From contig WHUX01000172.1 in assembly GCA_015179025.1 (NCBI GenBank), positions 1 to 64,000 on the forward strand: a DNA stretch of 64,000 nucleotides, given 5' to 3'. Under the pieces are notes generated by a model. The model saw only the letters and a list, made by a program, of their open reading frames with translations. It did not search any database and was not told the origin of the DNA. Of the stretch, positions 53,344 through 64,000 are shown piece by piece. Source of the DNA: Terfezia claveryi. Taxonomy: Eukaryota > Ascomycota > Pezizomycetes > Pezizales > Pezizaceae. A program made the translations under genes and the position numbers. Every line of letters begins with the position of its first letter. The stretch's first letter is position 1.

Positions 53344-53639
53344 CATAAACAAGTCCATATTTACAAGCCTGCCATGAGGGCTCCTCTTCCATACCTATTA
53401 CCCACTTCGGTAATCTCACGGCTGGCGGGCATATGTGGCCTGAAACATGCATGTGCTGATCTGTCACACCAGCGTGCGCCAATCTGCCTTCCCGCCAATC
53501 ACACATATTTGTCGGCCGCGTCAACCGAGACATATTTCCAGGCATGCGTGAACGAACATAACACGAGAGCACGTGCGCCCCCTCTTTGCACAGGTAACTC
53601 AACCAGCCAGTCGGCGGCAGGTCAAGCTGAGGTTAGGAC

Positions 53640-54840
53640 TCCCCCAGTGCACTCTCGAGATATCCCCCATCTATATGCGGAGACATAGCTAGCTAGGTAC
53701 GTGAACTCGCCAGAAAACCAGCGGACTCTATGTGAATGTATAGCTAATTGCTCTTAGGACTCCGCCAGTGCAGTTCCGATATATCCCCAATCTATATGCG
53801 CAGACACAGGCATAGCCAGGTACGTGAACTGGCCAGAAAACCAGCGGACTCTAGCTAATTGCTCTTAGGACTCCGCCAGTGCAGTTCCGATATATCCCTA
53901 ATCTATATGCGCAGACACAGGCATAGCCAGGTACGTGAACTGGCCAGAAAACCAGCGGACTCTATGTGAATGTATAGCTAATTGCTCTTAGGACTCCGCC
54001 AGTGCAGTTCCAATATATCCCCAATCTATATGCGCAGACACAGGCATAGCCAGGTACGTGAACTCGCCAGAAAACCAGCGGACTCAATGTGAATGTATAG
54101 CTAATTGCTCTTAGGACTCCGCCAGTGCAGTTCCGATATATCCCCAATCTATATGCGCAGACACAGGCATAGCCAGGTACGTGAACTGGCCAGAAAACCA
54201 GCGGACTCTATGTGAATGTATAGCTTATTGCTCTTAGGACTCCGCCAGTGCAGTTCCGATATATCCCTAATCTATATGCGCAGACACAGGCATAGCCAGG
54301 TAAGTGAACTGGCCAGAAAACCAGCGGACTCTATGTGAATGTATAGCTAATTGCTCTTAGGACTCCGCCAGTGCAGTTCCAATATATCCCCAATCTATAT
54401 GCGCAGACACAGGCATAGCCAGGTACGTGAACTCGCCAGAAAACTAGCGGACTCTATGTGAATGTATAGCTAATTGCTCTTAGGACTCCGCCAGTGCAGT
54501 TCCGATATATCCCCAATCTATATGCGCAGACACAGGCATAGCTAGGTACGTGAACTCGCCAGAAAACCAGCGGACTCTAGCTAATTGCTCTTAGGACTCC
54601 GCCAGTGCAGTTCCGATATATCCCCAATCTATATGCGCAGACACAGGCATAGCCAGGTACGTGAACTCGCCAGAAAACCAGCGGACTGTATGTGAAGGCA
54701 TAGCTAATTGCTCTTAGGACTCCGCAAGTGCACTCCCGAGATATTCCCCATCTATATGCGTAGACATACCTAGGTACGTGAACTCGCCAGCAAATCCACG
54801 GACTTTATGGGAACGCATAGCTAATTGCTCTAGTAATAGG
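53640..54840. repeat. 120-bp tandem array, right arm (about 10 copies)
   Basis: Reverse complement of the left array. About ten copies are marked by CTAATTGCTCTTAGGACTCC. The left arm has about six, so the arms differ in copy number. Confidence 0.9.
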
Positions 54841-55275
54841 CATTGCTCATGGCAGTGGATGACTACATCAGCCAGCAATTGGGTAGCTCTAGGTATGTGC
54901 AGTCTCGCGATATCAGCGTTCTGTTGTTAATAGCTATATAGATATTATTAGATCAAAGCACGGCGATAACGACTTTGCAGACGGCTCAGATCAGGGAACC
55001 GCTAGGATTTTTGGAGGCATATGCGCAGGATGAGTTCAAGTGGGATGCATGAGGGAATGGTTCGTTGGAAGTGCATCTATAGCTCAGCTATGTATATAGA
55101 AATTCAAATGTACATAGTTCTTGCAATGTATAGCTGCTATCACCTCCATGCTCTGAGTGCACACAGTGGTTTGCCTATCAGGTAGTTGTGCCAGGGCGTC
55201 GATGTTAAAGACACGCATCACGGCGGCACCTCAGAAAACACGGCGCCAGGGCGGTACCTCCCAAGACATAGTATC

Positions 55276-58200
55276 AGAGCTCGTTCCTGATGATTGTGCA
55301 GGAACGTCAGGGTCAGGAGGAGGACCATGTGGTGCCAGCGTCAGCAGGCAGCCTGTGAAGAGCCGGCGTCGGGGAGACAGAGAAACAGCGGAGCGCGCCG
55401 GTAACTGGCAGTTTGTCATTAGTGGCACCGAAGGCGTCAGATGCCATAAAGGCAAACTATATTCCTTTGTGATGTTTAGTGGCCATATTGAAGGGTCTTT
55501 CTAGTGGTGTTTTGAATTAGTTGAGGGATGGATATAGGTGCATTTGAATTACTCCTGAGTGTTATTTGTTGGAATATTCAACACATGTATAGGATATTCT
55601 ATATGGACATCATTCAACCCTATCTAAAAAATAATATCTTTTTACATACTACTGTACTTCCTATATATTTACTTCTCTTCTTCCTGAAAAGGTCACGTAG
55701 GTAGAGTCTTGAGCAAATAGTTCAGGTCAGGCACTCTATTCAATCTGGCCCTCTATTTCAAAGCTTTTAAAACTTGTAGCTTTTGTGGCATGAATATACC
55801 AGAATATCATATCAGGACAGCTATAAACAACAGTTCTAAAATGGAAATTGAAAATATACCAATAATTTTCGAAGTAAGATTACTATTTACTCATGTTGTT
55901 ATTATCTTGTCACATATCCCAGCCACAGTAAGAGTGCATCAGCTTGCTGCTACACAATAGAGCAGCCATTCTAGCTTAGAGAAGTGACAAACTTAGATCA
56001 GGGTTTATAGCATAAATGATATTATGCCTATCTACAATATAGCTAGCTGCATACATAATAGGAGTAATGACTATTTTTTAAAAAAAAGAGGAAAATAGTT
56101 ACATAAGATCTGAAATACTCTAAGTATTACTTTTATTATTAACTAATATTAAGTGATCGATAGTGCACTTACATTACAAGACTTTACATTAAACCATCCA
56201 AAACAAACTATGCAAAAATTCTTGTTTTGGGGCTTTTTGAGATTTCTAAAAGAAGTGTGGAAGATTCTGCTATAGCCTCAGAGTCACTTCGAAAAGGGGC
56301 AAGCTCCATATCAAACCATTGGAGCCGATAAAGGCTATACAAACTGCATTGTCTGTCATCAGATGACTTTAATCACAATCTGTAGTCCCAAACTTCCAAA
56401 TCAATGGCCTATATAATTCATACAAGCTGCACAATACTCACATATGTAGCAATGCAAAATACACTGAAAGTAGATAGACTATTTGATATGTTCAAGAAGG
56501 GTTTCGTGCTGAATGTGTTGTACTAAAGAGAAATTTACAATAGGTTTTCTTCTACAGACGTGATGTGATGCAGCTTGTTCTTTGCGTGAAAGACAAGGAA
56601 GTGTGCATTAGAAAATCCCAGGCAATCACGTCGCGTACTACCTCAGAGAGCTCTACTACATTGGCCATTCGTTTTCCAAGCCTTGTGAAAAATAATGATA
56701 TTCCTTTTCTTTTCACGGTCATGGGATTTTTTAGTGGAAAACCTCAGGATACAAGAAGGGATAGCCTTGAACTACGTGCTAAAATATCCAAATCCTCACA
56801 CCCCTATCTTAGGAGTAGTTGTTAGCACTGTTGTGTCTGACCTTTGCCCTACTATTTCATGGCATTTGCCCCGAAATTAGCGAATATTTGTTGATCTACA
56901 AAAGGACGGATACTGTTCCTAAGGATTATGGAAAGCTCCCTTATATCTCTAACCTCATAGTAATTCCAGACCTCCAGAATTTTCGCACACATTCGCTCAA
57001 GAATTCCATATGGGAGCGGCATTGTGTGTCTCTTGTCTGAAGTGCTGTTAATATGCTGCCAGATATAGACCCGCTCAACTTCGGAAAGGGTTATCATGCT
57101 TCAGAAAGGCTTGAAGTTGGCTGTTGAGTGGGTCAATATCAACGAAGGAGTAATGCATGGTATAATGTACAAGGTTTCTCATACGATTCCTCATCAAAAA
57201 ATCTTTGACAATCGCATCACCTCTCTAGGGTAGGGGCAACAATGTTGTTGGATTTTTGTTCTAGTCCATGTTACATTCTTCTTCACACACATCTAAGTAT
57301 AGCCCTTTCTATCTTGTTTCTTGTTTGCTGAGCTCTATTGGCCTACCAGGCCTATGAGCATTTCCAATATTGCCCCATTTGTTACCCGATCCAGCAAGCT
57401 CTTAATGGCTGACCAAGGGCGGCCAGAAATCACGGAAATCATGGTGATTGTATATTGTAGATGGAAGAGAACGAGGATAATACTCCACTACAGTCATCTC
57501 ACGTCACGTGGTAGAAGGCATGGTATGGGCTTTCCGATCTACCCACGGATTGTAGTCAGGGTTCCTGGCATCACTGTACCCAGGAACTATTCGGATCAAT
57601 TTAGTAAGCCACCAACGCCCTTCTCGGCCGTGTGGAGTTAGATACAATACCCCGGCGAAAGTATTCGTGAAACCCCCTGCAAAAATATATGGGAGGGGTC
57701 GCAAATACTTTCGCCAGGGTACCTACTTCGGCAGCATTAAGATACGGCAATACCCAAAGCACAGCAAGAGAACTCTCTGAACTCTCTGTAGCTACTAAAT
57801 ACGATACGAGCAAGCCGACTACGTGGCACATAATAACGTCGTATCCTCGATAAGAATCTCCCGAGTGCCAGCTTTGAAGTCCAGGTGACAGTCGGTTAGT
57901 TGCATGAAAGGCGGGGAGGCACAGAGAGCTCCCTCTATTACATATTCTCCCCTTGTATTCTGTCGCTAACCGTGTTCCACTCCAGATTTTCCCCACACGT
58001 CACGTGGTATACCCCTGTGATGCTCCAGCCAGGGATTTCGTTTCTCCAGGACGAACCTTGTCTATGAGCAGCCAATTGGAAGAGCTCCGGTGTTATCACG
58101 GGAAAGGCACTACATAGGGATAAGATATTATTGCATTGGCAACGGCTATCGTGAATATGAATCCCCTAACCGAGCTATGTACGTGCTTTGACGGCCGAGA

Positions 58201-58381
58201 CCAACGCAGTAAGACATGTATGGTTTAATTCGGAGATTAACTCAGGTCGGGCCCCGATCTGGATTAAGGAGAAGCACGAGATTCGAGCGACCGTCATGTT
58301 AAATTTAAATTTTTGCTTTCACGTTCCTGGAACTGCGTTCTCCATCTCTACCGGTATCCCTCGTTTAAACGGAGTCGTCAG
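55276..58381. other. No recognisable gene; one weak fragment
   Basis: AT-rich. A minus-strand frame 57097-56852 with a true ATG reads plausibly (SEVERVYIWQHINS, ILERMCAKILEVWNYYEV) but stops after 81 residues. Related-looking frames follow in other phases, so it may be a decayed gene. The 5' flank of the beta-glucosidase gene begins after about 58000; I see no clear TATA box there. Confidence 0.35.
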
Positions 58382-61375
58382 ATGCAGTACCCCAATAATT
58401 ATTTCAAGGTCCTCGCGGTCATTCTCACGCTCAACGCATCGTTTGGTTTAGCAAAGGATCAGGACCCGAGTCAAACTAAGCCGACGGATAATACCCCAAC
58501 CGACAATGTTCCAATCACAGCTTGGAGTCCTCCACATTACCCGAGTCGTAAGTGTCTTTCCAGAACTCAACAATACAATTTCCAATTATTCTCGTGATGG
58601 GATGAGTTGAGAAAGTGAGATACATTCCCAATGGATGCTAACTTTAAGTTGCTAACTCACAGCAAAGGGTGGTTCTGTTCTGTCCTGGGCAGGGGCCTAT
58701 GACAAGGCCTACGACCTCGTATCACAAATGACTCTCGTTGAAAAAGGTATCTCACCGTATATACGGAGTACAACCTGCACGCATCCCAAACTCAAAATAC
58801 TAATATGAACCAAAATAGTGAACATTACCAGCGGTCTTGGTTGGGCTATGGGGCTCTGCGTTGGTAATACTGGTCCTGTTGATCGACTCGGATTCCCATC
58901 ACTTTGTCTTCAAGATGGTCCCCTGGGGTTGAGGTTTGCGGACAAAGCTACAGCTTTCCCTGCAGGGATCACCGCCGGCAGTGAGTATATCTCAAGCAAT
59001 TTCGCAAGGCATTTTTTGCCGAACACCGAGTAACATTTGCTAATATACAATTTTTCCGAATAAACAGTGACCTGGAATAGGGGCCTCTTGTACCAACGTG
59101 GTGCTGCTCACGGAAAGGAGGCGCGCGGAAAAGGCATCCACGTCCTTCTCGGACCCGCCTTTGGCGCCCTAGGCCGAATGCCAGCCGCTGGTCGTAATTG
59201 GGAAGGGTTTTCCGTGGATCCATACCTCATGGGGATAGCATCGGCCGAAACCATCAAGGGTATCCAGAGCTATGGAGTTTCTGCAACGGCAAAGCACTTT
59301 ATTGCCAATGAGCAAGAACACTTCCGTCAAGGCGTGGATGCAATTTCCAGTAATGTCGATGACCGCACAATGCACGAAATGTATCTTTGGCCATTTGCAG
59401 ACTCTGTCCATGCCGGAGTGGGGGCGGTTATGTGCTCGTACAACAAGGTCAACAACAGTGCTGCTTGTGAGAATTCTAAACTCATGAATGGCCTGTTGAA
59501 GGATGAATTGGGGTTTCAAGGCTTTGTGATGAGCGATTGGTTGGCGCAAATGAGTGGTGTCGCTTCTGCACTCTCAGGAATGGACATGACCATGCCTGGT
59601 GTGTTTTCACGTTATCCCCTTTATTACTTCTTTTCGGAAAAATCCTAATGTGGCACAGGTGACGGATATTTGTGGGACGATCGTAATCCATATTGGGGCC
59701 CCCAACTTACACGCTCGATTATCAATGGCTCACTCCCATATGATCGTCTGGATGACATGACAACTCGTATTGTCGCTACTTGGTATCATTTTGGACAAGA
59801 CCAGGACTTCCCAGAAGTCAATTTTAGCTCTTGGACCAAGAACAGCACTGGAAGGATCTACGAGGGATCAGGGAATCCACCATATGGAGAGGTCAATAAG
59901 CATGTCAACGTTATGGAGGACAACCATCTTCTTGCTCGACAGGTTGCAACTGAGGGTACCGTCTTGCTTAAGAACGACGGCGGCTTCTTGCCTCTCAAGA
60001 AGAAGGCGCAGAAGATTGGTATCTACGGAGAGGATGCGGGACCAGGCGATGGACCAAACGCTTGCGCTGATCGTGGGTGCAACCAGGGAACGTAAGTTTG
60101 AATAACCGCCGTTTACTCATATATCGTCAAATTCTAACAATTTCACTTAGGCTGGCAGTCGGTTGGGGTTCAGGCACTTCTGATTTCGAATACCTCGTCA
60201 CCCCGCTTGAAGCCATCCAGAAGCAAGCCGCCCAGGACGGATCCAAGATCTCCGCCATTCTGAACAACACCTTACTCGCTGAAGTTGAAGCCGATTCCTC
60301 TAAGCAAGACGTCTGCATCGTCTTCATCAACTCCGACTCCGGAGAAGGATACATCACATGGGACAACAACGCTGGTGACCGAAACGACCTCTATGCCCAA
60401 AAGGGAGGCGATGGCCTTGTCCTTGCTGCTGCCAAGCGATGCCGCAACACCGTTGTAGTCGTACACTCCGTTGGTCCTATCATCATGGAGAAGTGGATTA
60501 ACCACCGCAACGTCCGCTCCGTAGTCTGGGCGAACCTTCCCGGCCAAGAATCTGGAAACGCCCTCGTCGACATCCTCTACGGCGACGCTAACCCTAGCGG
60601 GAAGCTCGCCTATACTATCGGCCGCTGCCTCGAGGACTACGGACCAACCGCCGGGGTCATGTACACTGCTAACGCCGAGGTTCCCCAGCAGGACTTCACC
60701 GAGGGAATCTACCTCGACTACCGACACTTTGACAAGGAATCCATCCGTCCCCGATTCGAATTTGGTTACGGAATGTCATACACTAAATACTCGTACTCCA
60801 ACATCCGAGTCTATCAAACCGGTAAACGAACCCCCCTCCCTGCGCCCCGCCCCCACGCTCCCGTCTCCCCACCAACCTACAATTCCACTATTCCCAAGCC
60901 AGATGAAGCTCTCTACCCTCCTGGCTTCCAGAAGATCAACCGCATGATCTACCCATACCTCGACTCTGCAAACATCACCTACGGCAAGTACCCCTACCCC
61001 GAAGGCTATGACGCCCCCGTCACCCCATCCCAAGCCGGAGGCGGACAAGGAGGAAATCCCGCTCTCTGGAATGAGCTATACATGGTCACGGTTGAGATTC
61101 GCAATACTGGACATGTTGCGGGTGCGGAAGTTGCACAGCTATATGTCTCTTATCCGAGCGAGAAGAAGGTTGATTTCCCTGTGAGGCAGTTGAGGGGGTT
61201 CGAGAAGGTGTGGCTTGAGGCGGGACAGAAGAAGACATTGACATTTTATCTCCGGAGGAGGGACCTGAGCTATTGGGATGTGGTGAGGCAGAATTGGGTT
61301 ATTCCGGACTCGACGATTAGAGTTAGTGTGGGCGCTAGTAGCAGGAAGTTATATGAACATGCCAGTTTGCCATAG
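58382..61375 (+). CDS. Secreted GH3 beta-glucosidase (six exons)
   Basis: Glycoside hydrolase family 3 enzyme, predicted to hydrolyse terminal beta-D-glucosyl residues (for example in cellobiose) outside the cell. Proposed exons are 58382-58547, 58663-58746, 58819-58980, 59068-59598, 59659-60091 and 60151-61375. All introns are GT-AG, 59-115 bp, and the total is 2601 nt or 866 residues, close to the size of Aspergillus-type secreted beta-glucosidases. The ATG at 58382 opens a signal peptide (FKVLAVILTLNASFGLA). Conserved family blocks are LCLQDGPLGLRFADKATAFP, GRNWEGFSVDPYLMG, ATAKHFIANEQEHFR and GFVMSDWLAQ, whose Asp (about residue 294) is the expected catalytic nucleophile. A C-terminal GH3 domain (NLPGQESGNALVDILYGDAN; PSGKLAYTI) and a fibronectin III-like end (VTVEIRNTGHVAGAEVAQLY) follow. 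No frame defect is seen. Confidence 0.95.
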
Positions 61376-64000
61376 ACTGCCGGCTTAGAGAAGGAGATGC
61401 AGAGTTGTGACATGTATAGATTATATTTAATTGTAGAAAGGGTGGTATGTACGAGTTATTATGAGTGGATAATTACCAATTACCGTATATTCAAATTACT
61501 TAGGCTTAGTCCGAAGACGCTGGAGATATTCCCATTTTATCCGACAGCACTCCTCGGTAAACATGGGCAAATTATAGCCTCGTACCCAGGTTAATATATT
61601 TGTAGCGTTCGTGACCTCGCAAACTCCCCCCATAGACAACAGCTGGTTGTTGATTATCGGGGAGTTGAATAAAATGTTTGTTTACTAATAAAGTAGAGGC
61701 TAGTATACAGGTGACAACGCCAAAAGAACTAAATATTATTGTCTATTGTTGTGCTAGTGTGATAGCCAAATTCTGACTAGTAGAAAGTAGAGTTGAATCG
61801 GGCCAAAACACAACTTGAGTCAAGTTGAGGGTAATTATAATATTTATCCGTTAAATAATTTGAAGACCTTGTTCTAAGCTTAATGCAGCCAGAATATAAT
61901 AATAACAGCATTGTTGTTGAGAATTTTGGGCTGTACACTTCCCAACTACCATTCGCAACCTAGTAGTGATCAGCCACTAACTTATGACCATCTCTGCAAC
62001 CCCCCAGCAGCAACACCTCCAGCTACATCTCATAATATATTATGACTCTGCTGATTCTGGCTATATTCACAACTATGGAAGCAAATACACTCTACAACAT
62101 GGTTACCCTCACATCCTACTATATTTAACTCAATACCCCCATACCACCTCCTCCAGCATGACCGTTGTCATACCCGACCCCTCCCTCCGAACTCCCCCCA
62201 ATAGGGCAAGTATCATGCGGGTGAACTCATGACCATGAGAGGGCCCTTTACCTAACATCTATATTTATGATTAAACAGCTTCTAGGGCAGCAAGCAACAA
62301 TATATGCAAACAGTTAGCTATCATTACAAGCCACTCACTACTCCAAAAATGAGCTATTTTCAGAATTAGGTATATTTCCATGATTTATGCTATTATAACC
62401 CCTATATACCTCAATCCACTGCAATACTCTCTTTCCAAGCATTCTCAGCCCCCGCCGGAGGGTCTCCAGTAGCTCTGGAAGCTCTAATACCCCCCCTTCA
62501 AGGATCTTCACCCTCCATTAATACCCCTACTTCTACTCCCTCTATTGGCCTTATATTGTATAGATAGCCCACAACCGCAGGATGGCCTTTACCTATATCT
62601 ATGGTAAATTAGTGCTGGAGGTGGGGCGTACTGGTTTGGTTGGCATGGAGCGTGTAAAATTACAAATTGTAGGATCTCAACTCAGCACACTAAGTAAGTT
62701 CTAAGAGCTCTTATTCAATCAGCCAAATCTACCCCATCTATACCCTCCTCAATCCCTTGAGTTCAACACTTCTCTAGAGCATTCTCAGTGGCCCCAGAGA
62801 GGTTGCTAATCACTCTGGAGCTACAATACCCCCCTATTTTGGGCTCCAGGTAGTTACATTACCCATGGCAGTATGCTGGCCTTTCTCGAGGCATTTTAAA
62901 CCCTTTACACCCTTTATAGCCTGAGCTACCAGATCAGCCTAAGCATTACCGATATGTACCAGAGCAGGTGTTGAGAGCATGCTAGGTTGGGCACTAGGTT
63001 GGACGCTATGGAGGGAATGGTTATTTTTTTTGGTTTTTTTTTGGTTTTTTATTTAATCTTTTATTTAGTTATTTTTTTTTTTTTTTTGGGTTATTTTTTT
63101 TGAGATTTATTTATTTTTGATTTATTCAAACATTTTGAGAGTCGAACAGGATTTGGTATGACTTTCAGATTACCACACGACTCGATTACCTTTGATTTAG
63201 TTTAGCGGAGAATTGATTTAGGGGATATATCAGGCTATATTGTTAGACTCCTGAAGACCCTAAACAATGCAAATGAAGTCATTGGCAAAAGCGAAAATCG
63301 GTTGAGATTACCCTGCAAGCAAAAAGTTTTCAAATGATTATGAGAGTCGAACAGTTTTTGGTATGACTCTCGAATTGATGATAAAAAGTTGCTATTTTTA
63401 TCGAAAGGTGAAAGAATTAGTTCTTGTTGACTGAAGTTAAAACTGTTGAAGTGTCGGGATGATGTTGGATATCGGTAATGGATGTCACAAGAATGATCGA
63501 TTAAATAACACGAAGGAACAGGGTAACGCGTGTGATAAGGGCCTAAGTAAGGGAGCAGATTAGTTTACATGTGAGAGTTTTTGAAGATAAAAGAGGTGGA
63601 AAATTGCGGTGATAAAGATAGGTATGCAGACATAGATATGTATACAGCAGCACAGCAGTTAGCAGTTTATCAGCAGAGATCGTGTATTGTTCTCCGTGCG
63701 TGTTTAGGCCGTGCGTTGAGGACAGTATCACATGAATTGAACGGAATCACCTTCTACTATTACTCTCCTTATTTTCGTTGTCTATAGTGGCTCTCACCAA
63801 CCGGTCACAAAGTGCATGTTCCTCTGTTAGGAGAGAAGTGCCTCTATATTTTTGGTCCCTTCGACCGGAGAGTTCGGACAACGATTTGGAAAATGGTGGA
63901 AGGTATAATGAAATCGGCAAAGCATCAGAATGAAGGCGATATAATAACACGAATAGAGATACGGATATCACTGTTACTTTTATCTAGCTTCGGATATACT
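61376..64000. other. No recognisable gene; AT-rich with low-complexity tracts
   Basis: A T-run region lies at about 63020-63115. An imperfect direct repeat links about 62400-62495 and 62745-62835 (shared AGCATTCTCAG, then CTCTGGAAGCT/CTCTGGAGCT and AATACCCCCC). GAGTCGAACAG...GGTATGACT occurs twice (about 63137 and 63341). Small frames near the right edge (63543-63971) show no domain. Confidence 0.45.

Larger units (their letters stand above)
50115..55275. repeat. Giant palindrome, about 5.2 kb, with tandem arrays in both arms
   Basis: The left arm (about 50115-52455) and the right arm (about 52478-55275) are reverse complements with the same order of parts. From outside in, these are: a block with GAGGTACCGCCCTGGCGCC and CTGGCACAACTACCTG; a unique segment (50230-50550 and 54840-55150); a 120-bp tandem array; a nearly identical unique block (51270-51555 and 53343-53640); and an AT-rich 39-bp minisatellite. 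A short non-repeated centre lies at about 52456-52477. The design resembles foldback transposons, whose long inverted ends contain tandem repeats, but no transposase is present. An inverted-duplication assembly artefact should be excluded, although array copy numbers differ between arms. Confidence 0.9.

Noticed and set aside
50551..54840. CRISPR-like array of regular repeats
   Set aside because: The 120-bp units are contiguous tandem repeats without unique spacers, and the DNA is fungal.
1..64000. tRNA or rRNA genes
   Set aside because: I scanned for T-loop words and cloverleaf-like arms and found none I could support without a covariance search (tRNAscan-SE or Infernal would decide).

Overview
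This window looks like nuclear DNA of a filamentous ascomycete (Pezizomycotina). The evidence is short GT-AG introns in a secreted GH3 beta-glucosidase gene, Kex2-type dibasic precursor proteins, and Ty3/gypsy chromoviruses, Tad-like LINE remnants, pogo/Fot1 and hAT DNA transposons typical of such fungi. Many nonsense codons in the transposons look like C-to-T changes at CpA or CpG, resembling repeat-induced point mutation (RIP) or methylation decay. The species cannot be named from the sequence alone. Gene density is very low, and most of the window is repeats and relics.

Layout. Positions 0-7 kb hold gene fragments, one plausible small gene with two CxCxxC motifs (2738-3511) and a SINE-like copy. 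Positions 7-14.3 kb are a transposon graveyard: two LINE RNase H remnants and a pogo-like element (8151-10588, flanked by TA). That element is interrupted by a 509-bp hAT-type element with an 8-bp target duplication and by an LTR fragment. Positions 15-22 kb hold the most interesting coding content: two divergent paralogues, both on the minus strand. They encode secreted, repetitive precursors with 19 and 7 Lys-Arg sites, in which basic/aromatic peptides alternate with acidic spacers. Positions 22-29 kb are mostly non-coding, with a 1.26-kb imperfect inverted repeat (25148-26410), a small ORF (23406-23795) and a 366-residue low-complexity protein (27965-29065). Positions 29.7-36 kb hold a hAT-like miniature element, SINE-like copies (one splitting a gene with a 13-bp target duplication), a second decayed pogo element and a hAT relic.

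Positions 36.1-49.2 kb are one LTR retrotransposon insertion (5-bp target duplication AGAAT) that carries a second, complete-length one inside it (41230-47675, target duplication AGGAG). Both are chromoviruses on the minus strand and both are riddled with stops. Positions 50.1-55.3 kb form a giant palindrome. Its roughly 2.4-2.8-kb arms consist of a 120-bp tandem array, a nearly identical unique block and an AT-rich minisatellite. Positions 58.4-61.4 kb hold an intact six-exon secreted GH3 beta-glucosidase, and the remainder is AT-rich with no recognisable gene.

Functionally, only the beta-glucosidase can be assigned a reaction (release of glucose from cello-oligosaccharides or other beta-glucosides outside the cell). 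The two precursor genes probably feed the same secretory route: signal peptidase, then a Kex2-like protease. No ustiloxin-type tailoring enzyme (DUF3328, tyrosinase) is visible beside them, so the role of the released peptides is open.
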